Assembly (NCBI GenBank): GCA_034509425.1
Contig: JAVTVJ010000569.1
Span: forward strand, 186,001-250,000
DNA from: Eopsaltria australis
Lineage: Eukaryota > Chordata > Aves > Passeriformes > Petroicidae
Direction: 5' to 3'
Length of the DNA stretch: 64,000 nucleotides
Every line of letters begins with the position of its first letter. Positions within the stretch are counted from its first letter, which is position 1. Below are positions 1-12,579 of this stretch, one piece after another. Position numbers and translations under genes: made by a program. Under the pieces are notes generated by a model that was not told the DNA's origin, ran no database searches, and saw nothing but the letters and a program-made list of their open reading frames with translations.

Positions 1-2259
1 TGGGAAAGAGCATGGCCCATCACAGGTATGATTCCCTGAGAAACCCAGGATTACATGTTTCCATGGGCTTGTTCAAAGAGTTACCAGAATTTATTAGAAA
101 CATATGGGAGCATTTGGCAGTAGATAGACAAAAGATTTAATTGAATACAAGTTGAAGCTGTCTTTTTCTGAGCTGAATTTCTACAGTTCATTTCATGGAC
201 TGATTGTGGGCAATGCCTGTGAAACAATGATGAGCTTTGTGCTCTGTGCTGGAAGCAAAGTCCCTGCTACTTTCTGCTTTGCAGCCCTTGCCCTCTTCCT
301 GCAGGAGGCTGCAGCTCTGAGTTCCTATGGCACAAACATACAGCCTGCTGTGACAGCTGGAGTAGCTGTCACTGTGTGTGAATGACCCCTGTAAATATGT
401 GTAAGACAAGGAAAATATTTCCCTTGTGTTTAAAATATATCCATTAGATGCATCTATATAAAGCTTTATATATTCGTTATATTCCTCTTACCTTTCTCAT
501 CCTAGCACTACCATCATAATGAACTCAGGCAGTTGAGAAAATAAGATACTGATATCAGTCAGGCACCATTTTTTGTAGGCTTTGTTTAGGGGGCTAAAAT
601 TGTTGTACATAGTTTTATGCCTTTAGTGTTATTGACATACCTGATCAAAATCCTAAGGGAGTCTTTCCACAGAATTCAGTGGATTCAAATCCAGTGGATT
701 TGTTCTACCAGGTTTGTTTTGTTTCACTGTGCATCTCCTGGAAACCTCTGTGTTTTATTAGCTTCCTATTTATTGGCAGTGGGAATCCAGAGAGAGGTGC
801 TGGTATATGTCAGAATGTCCATCTATCTGTTACTAGTGAGTGCTGTAGTTTGTACTTTCTTTTCTTGAGTATTTGCAGTTATTTGATGTCTCCTTGTAAA
901 TAACTAAGCTATGCTGAGAAAATTAGTCAAAACACAAGGGAGAGTGATTTACATACTATTTTTAGCCATTATCATTAACAAGAAATGCTAATAGTGTTCT
1001 AAAAGTGTTTTCTCTTAGTATTCATTACTATCAAAAATTAATTTCAAATAGAAAAGATGTCTGAATCTAAATATAGTCTGAGTAATGGTGTTAAAGAACT
1101 AAGATGTTACTACTTGATTTAATGGCAGATTCATTTGGAAGCTTACTGTGAGACTTCCAAATGATTCAAGCAACAAATTGACTTTTCTCTTTTTTCCTTT
1201 TTTACTTTTTTTGTTTTTCCTTTTTTACATGTTTTCTTCCCTGTCTGTTTAAAAACATTTAAGACAGGATTGGAGAAATAACCCTGTTCTCCTTCAGGGC
1301 ATAAGAAGTTTACTAGAAATGTGATAGATGGCAGAGAGGAAATTGTATATTCTACCTTCATTTTCTTAGGTTCTTTGCAGATGGAGAGGTGATGATTCAC
1401 ACTAAAAGCTCTCAAATAGAGTATTTCATGTCTCCAAGGCCAGACTTAAGGTAAAGGTTGAAGTTCCTAGTTTGAAGAGGGAAATGTAGCAACTTATAAT
1501 GCTGAGTCCTGTCCCAGGATAATTTAGGAGCTGTTATATTGTGAAGGAAATCAGAGAAGAAACTGGGAAAAAGTACCAAGATTAAACTTTTGCTCATGTA
1601 GAGCTTAAGAGCTTTTCCCAAATGTGTTGTGCCCTTCTGCTGCAGTGACTGCAACTTCCTGGTGCTGTATTCTCCCCAGAACATCAGGCACCATGGTGGC
1701 ATTTCCTTGGTTTTGAAATGGGAGCAGCATAAAAACAAGGAAGCTTGACTAAATAGAAAGTAAATAGGTGATGTCTCTGCAGGCAATACAGAGACCATGT
1801 TAAAATGCTGTCCTGGAGCTATGACATTTTTACCTTTTAAAAAGATGAAGAACTTAGTCTAATTAAACATCAGGGAAGGGAAATTGTTACAAGGCATCCT
1901 TCAAAAACCTGTAGTTGTCGTGTGAGGAAAGCAGAGGGAGAGTGTAAACTTTGGCACATCAAAGGCTGAAGAGTGATCTGGTCCTGGACATTTTTGTCTA
2001 CTTCTGGCTGTTTTTCCCCCACCTTGTTTGTGACCACCTAATAGTTATATGTATACATGCTTGGACTGATTCAGTCAGTTTTATTTCAGTTGTATCTATA
2101 AATGAGGCCCCATTTTTCAGTGGAGGGAGACAGAAGAGCAAGAGTGATTCCTGCAAGAGAGCTACTGGGGCTTTTTGGTTTTTAATTCTGTTTCTCTCAG
2201 TTGTATTCTTAAAGTGTGATTTTTTTTTGCACTTATTTGTATTATGTGTTTTCTTTCAG
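1..2259. other. Non-coding sequence upstream of the first visible SLC2A9 exon
   Basis: This is probably the 3' part of the preceding SLC2A9 intron. I looked for the expected upstream exon, which encodes TM1 and the start of the first extracellular loop (a GLUT motif resembling YGYNLSVVNAP), and did not find it. The stretch is AT-rich with scattered T-runs (about 1190-1230) and no repeat I can name. It ends in a polypyrimidine tract and TTTCAG acceptor at 2251-2259. Short open frames here have no recognisable domain and low coding character. Confidence 0.6.
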
Positions 2260-2420
2260 TATATCAAGAAGTTTTACAATGAAACTTGGGAGAGGAGATA
2301 TGGCTTCTCAATGGATGAAGGAACGCTGACGCTCCTCTGGTCCATAACGGTTTCTATTTTTGCCATTGGTGGCCTTGTGGGTGCCATTATTGTTACCCCA
2401 ATTGTGAAGTTCTTTGGAAG
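2260..2420 (+). CDS. SLC2A9: SLC2A9 (GLUT9) internal coding exon A: extracellular loop 1 and TM2
   Basis: This is the first visible exon of the facilitative urate/hexose transporter GLUT9, a 12-TM major facilitator protein of the plasma membrane. It is 161 bp, enters in phase 0 after TTTCTTTCAG and leaves with two bases of an Arg codon before GTAAGT. It encodes segment residues 1-54. The start is the end of extracellular loop 1, with an N-glycosylation sequon N7-E-T; at offset +83 this is N90 in human isoform 1. Then comes TM2 (about 23-46) and the start of the cytoplasmic FGRK turn typical of GLUTs. The open frame runs upstream to 1951, but that part is intron: similarity to GLUT9 begins exactly at the YIK codons after the acceptor. 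The strings TLTLLWS and [11 protein letters not shown] are diagnostic of GLUT9 among GLUTs. Confidence 0.96.
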
Positions 2421-5400
2421 GTAAGTGTTTTGGAAAAGCATTTCCTAAGTAGTTTCTTACTTAGTCTCTCTAGAAGGTTTTACTTTTATTAAAAAAAAAA
2501 AATCTTTAAATTATGAAAACTTACTGTGCATCATTTGAGACACAGAAGCCATTTGCTATGAATGGGCAATGGGTGGAGATGTCAAGGAGGGTGACTTGTC
2601 AAGGGTGCCAAAGGAAAATGCCATAAAATAGAAATTATTTCACAAAGGACTGCCAGATTCTTATTTCATTACTCTACTGAGTTTCTTACTGTAAACAAAC
2701 AAAGCTATTAACATATCTCATTTGCTTCTTAGAAGCATTTGCTGTCATTTGGTAATAAAAATTTAGTCTTCTTTTTTTTCCACCCTGTTGTCAAAATATA
2801 GTTTGAAGAACTGGACTAGGATGAAGTTCATGTATGGTCGTCCCCTAGAAGGGGAGGATGCCATCCATTTTGTACAGAGCAGTGTTTGACCAAGTCTTGA
2901 CCATAGAGAATTTGAGTATTTTAGGAATGTTTGTATTGATGTGTGTTTGCATTTTTGCTGTGGGTACTAACTAGGTATTTCTGTCAAATTTTTGTGTCAT
3001 ACAGTCTTTCAAAGAGAATTTTAAAGGTAATTTATAATTTATCTATCTTTAGAAGGGCACCAAAAAAACCTACTATCGTAGCATTCATCATAACTGCTCA
3101 TTTGGATTTTCCTTAATTGTAAATTCAATATTATTTGATATCTTTTAGTTAAGTCACAGGAGAAGATCATTATGGTGGTTTATATATAAGTGTAAACCTC
3201 CAGTGTTCTTACTTCCCTGTTTTACATTTTGACTATTTCCATCAGACTGTACTTACCCAGGTCTATTTTTCATTCTCCCAACTTATCCATATCTCATTTT
3301 TCATCTCAAAGAGTGTATTTTCAGGTTCTTCCATTTCATGCTTACAGCAAGTTAGTATTCTTTGCTGTTACCCATTCTTCATGAATTTATTTTTTCACTT
3401 CAGCACCTGATTTTCAAATTTTAGATATTTTCAATAGTCACATTATTTATTTTTTAGGTTTTCAATGTCTTCTGCCAAACCATACATTTGGCTTTAACAC
3501 ACTTGTTAGAAATAGGAAACTGTGCCTGACTCAGACTAATTAATTCCCAGAATATTGCTGAGTCTTTATTAAAATAAAGTGAAGTAAAAATGGGTTCACC
3601 GAAGGCTAGAATTTTCAGTGAAGAGTAGAACAGCTTTGTGTGCAGGTTTGTTAAAGTCGTGGCTGATCTCTGTTGTAGATACACCACTTTTATTGGAGCT
3701 GGTCAGGTTTCCAGGGCAGACCTTTACACTTGCAGACTCTGCCCCTGTTAATTTTGTTTATCTCCATTAAGCCATGAAAACAACTCTGTTATAGATGCAG
3801 TGGATGAATGCTGGAACAGAGAAGGGAAGGGGCTGTGTGAATAAAGGCTGCTCTCCAAAGGGTGGTTCTTGAGTTTGCTGTTCACACTGCAGTGTGTTTG
3901 TCTGGTCTAGACTGACACATCATTATGGTAATTGAGGAGCACATAGTGAAATGTTGACAGAACAATAAAATACTTTCCTGTTAAATTGCTCAAGTGTAGG
4001 TTGGAGGGTTGTATACATGATAAAGCTGAGCTCCATTTGCACTGACACAGAATAATGAGCTAAGGGGGATTAAAAGCACTAGTCAGAAATAATGTATGAC
4101 TTTAAAAGAACACTTTTGAATCATATTGCTGTAAGGTTAAAAACATAAATTCCAAATTACTGGATTCCTAGGCCCTATTTACTTCAAGAGACATGTAGAG
4201 TAATTTTTTGAAAGGGAACCTTCATCCACATAAACATAATTCCCATGTTCAAATGTGGCTTTGACACCATAGAATTTAAATTCTCCTCTTCTAATAGAAA
4301 GGGTCTGGCTGTTGTTTGTCCTGAGCACCCAGAGCAACATGCTCAAGTTTGGGTCACTTCTAGGGAGTCATATTAGGGTGAGCATCACATCAGGCTCCTC
4401 TCCTTCCTCTTGGTACCACAGCAAGGGGTCACACTCAGTGCCTTCAGTGAGAGAAGGGACAGTGCAAGGGCTCAGGGTCAGTGTGCAGCAATTTCTCTGT
4501 GCCATTCCTTGCTCCTTGCTCCTCCTGTGCTCCAGTGAGGGTGCCCATGACCACTGTCCCTCTGGGATATCCCTGCCCAGGTTGGACCACCCTCTCCTCC
4601 ACTGACCTTGTTACACCCTTGCTCCATCTCCTTACAGAAGCCACCCCTGCAGCCCCAACACTTCCAAAACCTTACCACAGACACTACTTTCCATAGGAGA
4701 ACCTAAATAGCGTGTTTTCTTGTTTTCATTTCCTTTTCAGTCTGTCAAAGCCTTTGTTTTTATTGGGCTTAGTTAGGCTGCATATTATAAGGGTTTGCTG
4801 GCTAACTTTCTCAGAAAATATGTATTTTGGAACTTTTATTAAATTAAAGGAGAAAAACGTGGTATCTTCAGATGAATGTATAAGACTTTTTTGACCTGAA
4901 TGGACATTTTGTTTCCATTTTTGTCATTATTTATATCACTTCAGTCATCTCAGTGTATATCCATCTGAAAAATCTGTTTCAAATAGTACAGTTATCACTC
5001 TGAATGCTATATTTTATGGACTTTAAATGAATTGTATCTCATTTTTCAATCTTAAAGCCATGTTATTCACTCAGTGTTCAAAACTCAATAGAAAGCAGGA
5101 AGAGTAATTAAAAATACAAGCCTTAAAAATAATTTCTTTCAAAAGTGTATGCATCTGTTGTGAGAATTTGGGTGACTTTTTCAATGGGTGTGAAATTTCC
5201 AGTTGATACTTACATATTGAAAAGAATGAGAACTGGTGAGACAGTTTGTCACCTGCTCTAGAAAGGAAAGGCCAGACGACCTTCATGGTCATTCCTCTTC
5301 TTTTTGAATTACTGAGTCCCTCAAACTTGAACAGAAAGTTCTGAAACATGAAAACTGAAAGGAATGAAGCTGTTAGGAAATGAGAAATTAGAATGTTTTG

Positions 5401-6174
5401 GAAATTTTAAAATATACTATTGTGATTGCATTTATACTTTATAACAAAGTAATAATTTGCCATAAAGAGCATTTCTTTTATTTGAAAAAAAAATTAATGT
5501 TTTATTTAACTGTTGTAGAATGAAATAATTTTAAAAATGGGGAAGAAATATATAAACCTGTATTTTGGTTAATTCCAATAATTTTTAGAAAAGGATTGAT
5601 TTTTATTACTTGAATGAGCCCAAATGTTTTTCCTGACTCTACAAGTAGGAAGTAATTTTCCTCAATGTATGGTTTTAACATTGAGAATTTAAGGATGAAT
5701 TATAATGACGTAGATGACGTCACAATTGAGAAGTTCTTGAAGCGTCAAAAACTGTATATAACATTAGAGTGCCTGTAGTTAAATCAGCTTATTGCTATTT
5801 GAAGTATATTCTTTGGGTTCTCCATACAGACATCTATCCAGAGTATGTTTGTTTATATTCATGTACAGAGCCTCAGGCCTGGTACTTGGGTTTTTAGGAT
5901 GCATAAGATGGCTCCTTGCTGTGCTTTTGAAGTACAGTTCTTTAGTCATCAATGTTATGTTTTCTTTTAAACTGTGGTATAGGTTTGAAATTGTATCCAC
6001 ATGGACATAGTGCTGTTTTTTGGAACTCTACACATCTAAGAAGCCGTGTTTGTTAGGCATTTTTATTTATAGATATTTATAGATATATAAGAATAGTAGC
6101 TTAGCATGCTTCTAATATAATTAGATTTAACTGCTATGATGTTGGTTTCTACCTAAACCATCTTTTCCTTTTAG
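2421..6174 (+). other. SLC2A9: SLC2A9 intron between exons A and B (3754 bp)
   Basis: The intron has a GTAAGT donor and a CCTTTTAG acceptor. Most of it is AT-rich unique sequence. Three things stand out: a small perfect hairpin (TCCCCT, AGA, AGGGGA) near 2842-2858; a compositionally richer stretch at about 4310-4690 that I cannot assign to a repeat family; and a CRE/TATA-like cluster at 5706-5762, listed separately. No additional exon was recognised. Confidence 0.85.
5706..5762 (+). promoter_or_regulatory. CRE palindrome plus TATA-like sequence in an SLC2A9 intron
   Basis: A half CRE (TGACGT at 5706-5711) is followed by a perfect full CRE palindrome TGACGTCA at 5715-5722. A further GCGTCA lies near 5742, and a TATA-like TGTATATAAC at about 5753-5762. 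CpG-containing sites are clustered here in otherwise CpG-poor intron. Perfect CREs bind CREB/ATF-family factors. Whether this one is used, as an enhancer or an alternative promoter, is inference; no initiating exon is evident just downstream. Confidence 0.25.
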
Positions 6175-6299
6175 GAAATGCACACTGGTGCTCAATAATG
6201 TGTTTGCAGTGGCAGCTGCGCTGTTGATGTCCCTGTCCCTGCTGGCAGGGTCGTTTGAAATGCTCATACTGGGCCGCATTATCATGGGTGTCGATGCAG
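6175..6299 (+). CDS. SLC2A9: SLC2A9 (GLUT9) internal coding exon B: TM3 to the start of TM4
   Basis: This 125-bp exon, a size I recall for the matching exon of several GLUT genes, enters in phase 2 and leaves in phase 1 before GTGAGT. It encodes residues 54-96. The split R54 with K55 completes the FGRK cytoplasmic turn. TM3 (about 62-80) follows, then [10 protein letters not shown], a GLUT9-like loop, and the start of TM4. I90, G92 and V93 begin sugar-transporter signature 2 (PROSITE PS00217 pattern), which continues in the next exon. Human GLUT9 has a His where this protein has C56, as I recall its sequence; otherwise the segment aligns without indels. The donor splits the Gly96 codon, and the downstream acceptor supplies GC to restore it. 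Confidence 0.96.
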
Positions 6300-7428
6300 G
6301 TGAGTTTTGGTCACACTGTACACATCTGAAATGCTTCTGCCATGCACACACTTCCTCCTCTTCCCTGGTTAGAACTTGCTTTACATTAAAGAGGCATTCC
6401 AGGGACTAGCTGTAGCCACACTGATTTCACTGAGACAAAATGGCTCACTAAGGACTGGAGGATTTGATGTTTGGAAGAGACACTGGAATGGATGCTCACA
6501 CTGCTAACAATGCTGGTGGTTTCCCCACCTTTCCTCTTCCAGCCCTGGTAGAGTGTATTTGTTTCCATGCCATGAAAATCCCTTGACTAGGAGAGTGTAT
6601 TCTGTTTACTAACACTGCTTTTTGCAGTATGTTTAGAAGCTGTTGCAGCCCATGCTAATACCTGCAGACTAGGGAAGATTTGGTACCTCATCAATTGTTC
6701 CTAGCAACATGGTCTTCCTAGTTTGAAAGTAAGCCATGGAGGCACTGCAGCACCACAATAATCTTGTATCTAGAAAGAAGGGTCTCTGCTAATTTTTGTC
6801 TCAGATTACCACCAAACAACCAAGCTTCTGGAGCTGTGCAAACATTGCCATTGTACTGACCAGGGTCAAGCATTTGTTTGTTCTGTTCCTGGCTGTAAGC
6901 AGCATTTCAACTCTTATTTTATGCCTATTGTGACGAGTTCATTGCAGCTGTAAGCCTTTATTAAGAGGAACATCTGCTAATATTGTTTACAGTAAAAATA
7001 CTTCATCTGACAATGTCTGTTCTGTCTGCCTGATGCACTGGGCTTTTTTTTCTTTATCCACCCCAGTGCTAGCATGATTTGGCTTGCTTTGGGATGAGCA
7101 AATTTAAAACATGAAATCTGTTCTTCTGGAGATTCTCATCTCTGAGTAACCTTTGGTAGTCCACATCAAAAGGCAGCCTACACACATCGCTGTAGATCTG
7201 TAACAGATAATCAATCCCATAGTTATTAAATGGTGTGGGAGTAATTAGACATGCAGAGAAAATAATTCATGTTATGTATGGATAGATATAATTCTGTTCC
7301 TTGTATGTTTTTATGCCACCCTTGTGAGCAGTTTACCACTCAGACTCCTTTCAATAGAAATTTGTTGCATACCTGGCATAATGAAAAATGTTTTGGCTTA
7401 ATATATGGGTTTTGTTCTTCTTTTGTAG
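6300..7428 (+). other. SLC2A9: SLC2A9 intron between exons B and C (1129 bp)
   Basis: This is the shortest intron in the window, with a GTGAGT donor and a strong T-rich TTTTGTAG acceptor. I recognise no repeat, RNA gene or exon in it. Confidence 0.88.
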
Positions 7429-7574
7429 GCATTTCCTTAAGTGCCCTCCCCATGTATTTGAGTGAAATATCTCCTAAGGAAATCCGTGGTTCATTGGGTC
7501 AGGTCACAGCGATTTTCATTTGTATTGGTGTTTTCACTGGTCAAGTTTTGGGGCTGCCAGAAATATTTGGGCAA
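7429..7574 (+). CDS. SLC2A9: SLC2A9 (GLUT9) internal coding exon C: TM4-TM5 with sugar-transporter signature 2
   Basis: This 146-bp exon enters in phase 1 and leaves in phase 0 before GTAAGT. It encodes residues 96-144. Together with exon B it matches PROSITE PS00217 in full: G92, G96, Y105, E108 and the final R115 of the [10 protein letters not shown] loop. R115 plus 83 is position 198 of human isoform 1, where R198C causes renal hypouricaemia, so the residue is functionally important. TM5 (about 118-138) contains the GLUT-family Gln (Q134) in FTGQVLG, a substrate-cavity position in GLUT structures. This is the most conserved exon in the window, and its [22 protein letters not shown] sequence is almost unmistakable for a class II GLUT. 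Confidence 0.97.
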
Positions 7575-8193
7575 GTAAGTATTTAACAAACCTTTGCTAT
7601 CAAAGAACACAAGCATGCTATGTTTTCATAATTTGACTGGATTCTTTAGAAAAGTGGAAAACAGAAACTTTTTTTTTTTGTTCTGATGCACTTTGAAGAC
7701 TAATTTCCTCCATGTCCTGTAAAAGCATGTACATGAAACTAAGCTTGGTAGATGTGGCCAGCAGTTTCAACAGCTTGAGTGGCTTGTGTTTGTCCATATG
7801 CAGATTTCCATCTCCCCCTTTCTTGATGTACATCTATTTATTCTGGTTTCCCGTTTCTTTGGGCCCCATGGAAATGCTTAAGAGCTTTTTTTATCTTTGA
7901 TCTCTAATTTTTTAATGTGAGATAGAACTGAAAAAGGCTTGGTTAGAGTTATTATGAGAATCTGATTAGGAAGACTCTTGCTTAGTTATTATAGTGTTCC
8001 TTGTAATGCAATCCTTCCTTGTCCTGCTTGTAGACTAAGTGACAGAGAGTAAACACAGACCTTTATGGAAAGATTATCTATTCAGATAAGAGGCTGACTT
8101 GCTGTCGTAGGCTGAGATTAACTTGGTGGCCACTGGATGTCATCATTACTCTGATTAAATGAACTCAAGTTTTGTTCAGGCTGGCACTTGGAA

Positions 8194-8255
8194 ACACAGA
8201 ATCATACAATGGGTAAGGTTGGAAGGAACCACAGATATCATCTGCTCTGACCAGG
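8194..8255 (-). mobile_element. CR1 LINE 3'-end fragment
   Basis: The sequence CAGAATCATACAATGGG followed by AAGGTTGGAAGGAACC and GATATCATC is the reverse complement of an avian CR1 3' terminus, which normally ends in ATTCTATG-type units. The 3' end of the element lies at the left. Similarity fades after about 8255, so the copy is short and 5'-truncated, or the rest is too diverged to recognise. Confidence 0.7.
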
Positions 8256-11200
8256 TGCTTTCCATTCAGAAGTGAATCTTCAGGGCAATGTGGAGGAAGG
8301 GTCTGCAGCAATCCTCTCACAGTGAAACCTGAACACAGAATCCCTCTGACAGCCAGAAAAAGTAGTAAACAGTTAACAAGTGAGAGGAGCTTGTCCTTCC
8401 CTGTCCATCCAAAGGCAAGTCCTTTGTAAATACATGATACCATCCTCCCTGACATTTTTATTTTTGGCTGACCAGCTTTCTTATTCTGTCCATTTATTCT
8501 GTTCAGCTCTCCTGAAGGGAAATAACTTGATTCAATTTACCCTTTACTGAAGGATAGAATTGTACCCTGCCCAACCAAAGCAACAGATATTAGGGAAAAA
8601 CTTAAAATGTCTTTTATTTTGTGGCTTCTACAGATGTCCCCTCTCTTGCCTTGGAAGCCAGTCTGTTACAAATGAGTGTATGAAATGTCAGGAGGCCAAT
8701 TCGATTTCTTAGAATATGTCAGCCTTTGTGTAGTAGCGTTTTTGTTTTTTTTTTTTAATTTGGGTTTTTGAAATATGCAAAGGTGTGGTGTCACACAAAT
8801 TTTTATTCCTTGATTTCAGCTCATTCTTGTTGGTTTTATTTCTCTTCTTACCTCCCTTTCATCCCCGTTGTTGCTGCTACCAAATTATGGAGATAGTGTT
8901 TCTGCTTCTACAACCTGCTTTAGTGTGAAGTTAATTAGTATCACACCATTAAAGAGAGACATTAATTTATGTAAGAAGAAATATGTTTTATCTGTGGAAT
9001 TAGTTCGCTTCAAGATGGGTAACATCAGCATGTAAAAGGAGCAAAATTTTGGCTGATGTGAGTTACAATATTTCCAGCCAATTCATTGGGGGCAGCTTGA
9101 GTATTCTAGTTGAGTGTGTGGGTGGGCTTTTTTCTTTTAATTTCTCTCAGTTTCAGTAAAGCTGGGATTTTCTTCCCTAGCTTTGTGGGGTCCCCATTGA
9201 AACTCTTTCAGTGGGAGGTAGTTTTTATTTTGTTGCTCTGTGGTTGTTTGTTTCTTATCAGAATTTGTTGTAAATAATACTAGTTGCAAATACTTTTCCT
9301 CTGTCATGGTTTCATAAGTTTTCTGCTGAGCTCTGTCCATGTATCTGTTACTTGTAAATTGAGCAAATACCTAAAAGGTTATTAACCATAGTATCTAAGA
9401 ATTGATGGTTTTGAAGTAAGGACCAGAGTGGGGTGTCTTGTTGGAAGAGACTCTTTGAAAAAGGGATGGACACAAGAAGGGCTGTCACAGCATGGCTGAG
9501 GGTCCTGTCTTGTACGAGGAGGTGACAACAACATTGCTTGTGTGGTCAAGTTAATAGAGGGAAAGGAAAAGAACTGGCTGCACCTTGTTAACATGAGAAA
9601 GAAGGAATAGAGTGGCTCAATTTCAAAGACAATATGGCTACAAGAATGACTTTTTAAAAATATTGTGTGAATAATTGCATGCCAAAATTCATCAGAGTGA
9701 TGTTTGGAACAGAATCCCAGCTGAAGTAGCTCGAGCAGAAAATTTAAATTTTAAATTGGAGCTTGATGCATTTATGTGGGTTATATGAGGTTGTTGCCTT
9801 CAGTGGTTCTGTAGAAGTTTCACCACAGAAAAGAAAAGTGTTTATGTTGGCTGTGGGGCATAGCGTTAACAAGCATTTTTAACAACCTAAGAGATCATTT
9901 CCTCTGTTATCAAATGCAAAAGTGTCTCTTTAAATGTGGAAGTATGATAAAAATAGCTCTGAAGCAATGAATATTACTTGAGACAATTCAAAATTCCTTA
10001 CTGCTTTTGTTATCAAGTAGGTTAAGCAGCCCTGAAGTGATTTTTTAGCAATCTTTTGTTTGCCAAGACTGGTCAAGGTGAAGCAGGAGGCGTGTGGGCA
10101 GCCCCAGGTGCAGTGCTGAGGGGCAGTGCTTGGCTCTGGCTGGGTTACTGGCTTCAGGCTGGTTCGCTGTTTCCTATTCCTTCAGTTTTCCCAAGCTTTC
10201 TACTGGCAGTGCTGAGGATTGACAATCTTCTCATTTCCTTCTATTACCTTTTCGTGCCAGTTCTGTCAACTAATTCTCATTATTCTTTTGATCAACTGTA
10301 CCTTTCTGTTTCTTTTTTTTTTTCCCCACCACCTACTACAGTGTGCTTCCTTTCTCCTCCCCCCATCGCTTGTGATCTTTGTGTTTCAGGTTGAACTTCA
10401 CCTCCTCTAGTAACACAAGCTCTTTAATCTCTTTCTCACCCTGTAAGCTGTTCTCTCAAATAATTCTTGGTTTAAATTAAAACCTAGGAGAACAAGATTT
10501 TACAGCTAACCCAGATGAAGTTATATTTTAAAAAATAGAATTATATTAAATATTTCCAGTTTTTCCTGGAAATGTTTTGTCTGAAGTATTGCAGAAATGC
10601 ATTTAATTATTTTCTGTGTCCTGCCATATTGACATGAATTAGACAAATATGGCTATTTTAAAATTATAGCATAAAAGAGCAAATGCAAAAAAAAAAATTA
10701 CAATCTAATAAAGATTGTAACACCTAAATAAAGGTATTTTTTTGATTCTGAATAAATAGAATTTTATCATATTTGTGTCCAAAGGTACTAATTTTAGAAT
10801 GTGTTTCTTTAGTTTGCATTGTTACCAAGAGTGATTATTTGAAGGAGAAAAGCTGCAGTTGTGACAGCAATCCTCTGCTGCAGTGACTTGATAATCCTAC
10901 TTGCTTTCCACATTCCTAATTGCCTCCCATCCAACAAATCCCAGCAATGCTTTTTAGTCAAGATTCTGTTTCTTAGAGGTCATAACCTATGAGAAACCCT
11001 GTCTGCAATGTCTCCACTGAGGCTGGGGAAATTCCACCATGGTAAAGCGGGGATGTTCAGAGTACAGAGCACGATGACTTCATGTGCTGGTGACCTACTT
11101 CTCCCCACCAGCCCAGCTGCTGAAAGCTGTGTGCTTATTTTCATGTGCTGGCATCTTGTGTTCTGTAAGCCACAGTCCTTAATTCTTCAGGAAGCCACGG

Positions 11201-12565
11201 CATCTGTAGATGACAATTTGGTGCAGGCCCACAGGTGTGCAATGATGTTATCTGCTGCAATGTGGGCACTGAATTATTGCTACTGGCTACATGATTATTT
11301 AATTCAGGCCATTTTTGGTTCTACAGCATGTGCCGCTTTCCATATATCTGACTGAAGGATAAAACAGATAATAAGATAAAGACAAACTATCTTAGACCTG
11401 TCACTTCTTCAAATGCTGCCCTTCAGGTGTTTCTGTTCTCTCTGTTCCTGTGATTCTGCAATTGAATCACCCAACTCATTCTTCCTGACAGATTGCTCCT
11501 GCAAAGCAAAGGCCAGTGCACTGTCAGCTTCAGTTTTGAAAGTTCAAATCTACACTTACTGTTGTGGGGGAATATTGTCTGGTGTGATTCTGGCATATTC
11601 CATGTAACTTTAGGTATCTCTCTCTAGCTAACTCATCTAGTTCCTCCTGCATGGAATATCCTGCTCCACAGGTTTTCCTTAGCAAGTAACATCTAAGCAT
11701 TATAAACCATCAGACTGTCTATTCTATTGTTTCATTTTGTTAAATGAAGGTGGGCTTTAATCTTTTCTTAAATTATAGAGGATTTAGTTTCTGAATATAT
11801 TTGCAGTAGTCACAACATTCTTATTTTCAATATGCATTGAGCTTCTGCACCTCTTCCTTCTGTGTATCAATACGAGAAAGAAGAGAAAAAAATGTTTCAT
11901 GGTGTGTATATGTATTGAGGACAGGTAAAGCTGAAACAGTTGCCATTGCCATGCCTTCCTCAGACCTCTGCTTTGAGTCCTCTTTGCTGTGCATGGTGTG
12001 TCAGGCTTTGCCAAGATGCGGTTGTTTTCCCTGGATTTGCCCCTGTGGTTGGCCAGCTCTGGCTGCTTCTCTGATTAAGCAGCTGCTTGCCATAGGTACA
12101 CCAGTGGACAAATAGAAATTTTTATTTTGTTGTTTATTTCAGCAACCCTATTTTATACACTTCAAGTGTTTCTAGGTCATGTGCCCAGGAGCTTGTGTAG
12201 CTCCATGGTTGCACTGTTTCCTAGTGGATAGTATGTTACCCTAAAATTTTTGCTTTGATTGTATTCTAAGACTCACCAGCAGAACACTTTCTGAATGAAT
12301 CCTATTGCTGTGCAAGTGTTTCCAGGGGGGAAAAAACAAGCAGACTAAACAGAAAAATTGTAGAATTCCTGATGTGTCCATCTCTTGAATGTTGCAAGTA
12401 GATTTGGTCATTCTGCTTTAAAGAGAGTGTGATCAAGCAGCACAAGGTACAGGAGTGAGCAGCAATGATCAGATTTGGGAAGTGGCTTCTTGAGGAGTAA
12501 AATCGGGGTTAAACAGCTCTTATGGGTAACCCCATGCTGGGGAAGCATGAAATTATCAAAGCAAT

Positions 12566-12579
12566 AAAAAAAAAAAAAA
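12566..12579 (+). repeat. Poly(A) run
   Basis: Fourteen consecutive adenines are present in intron C-D. No LINE or SINE body was recognised immediately upstream. Confidence 0.9.

Noticed and set aside
1951..2259. Open frame extending upstream of exon A
   Set aside because: It runs through a polypyrimidine tract and AG acceptor. Its residues show no GLUT9 similarity until exactly after the acceptor, so it is intron.
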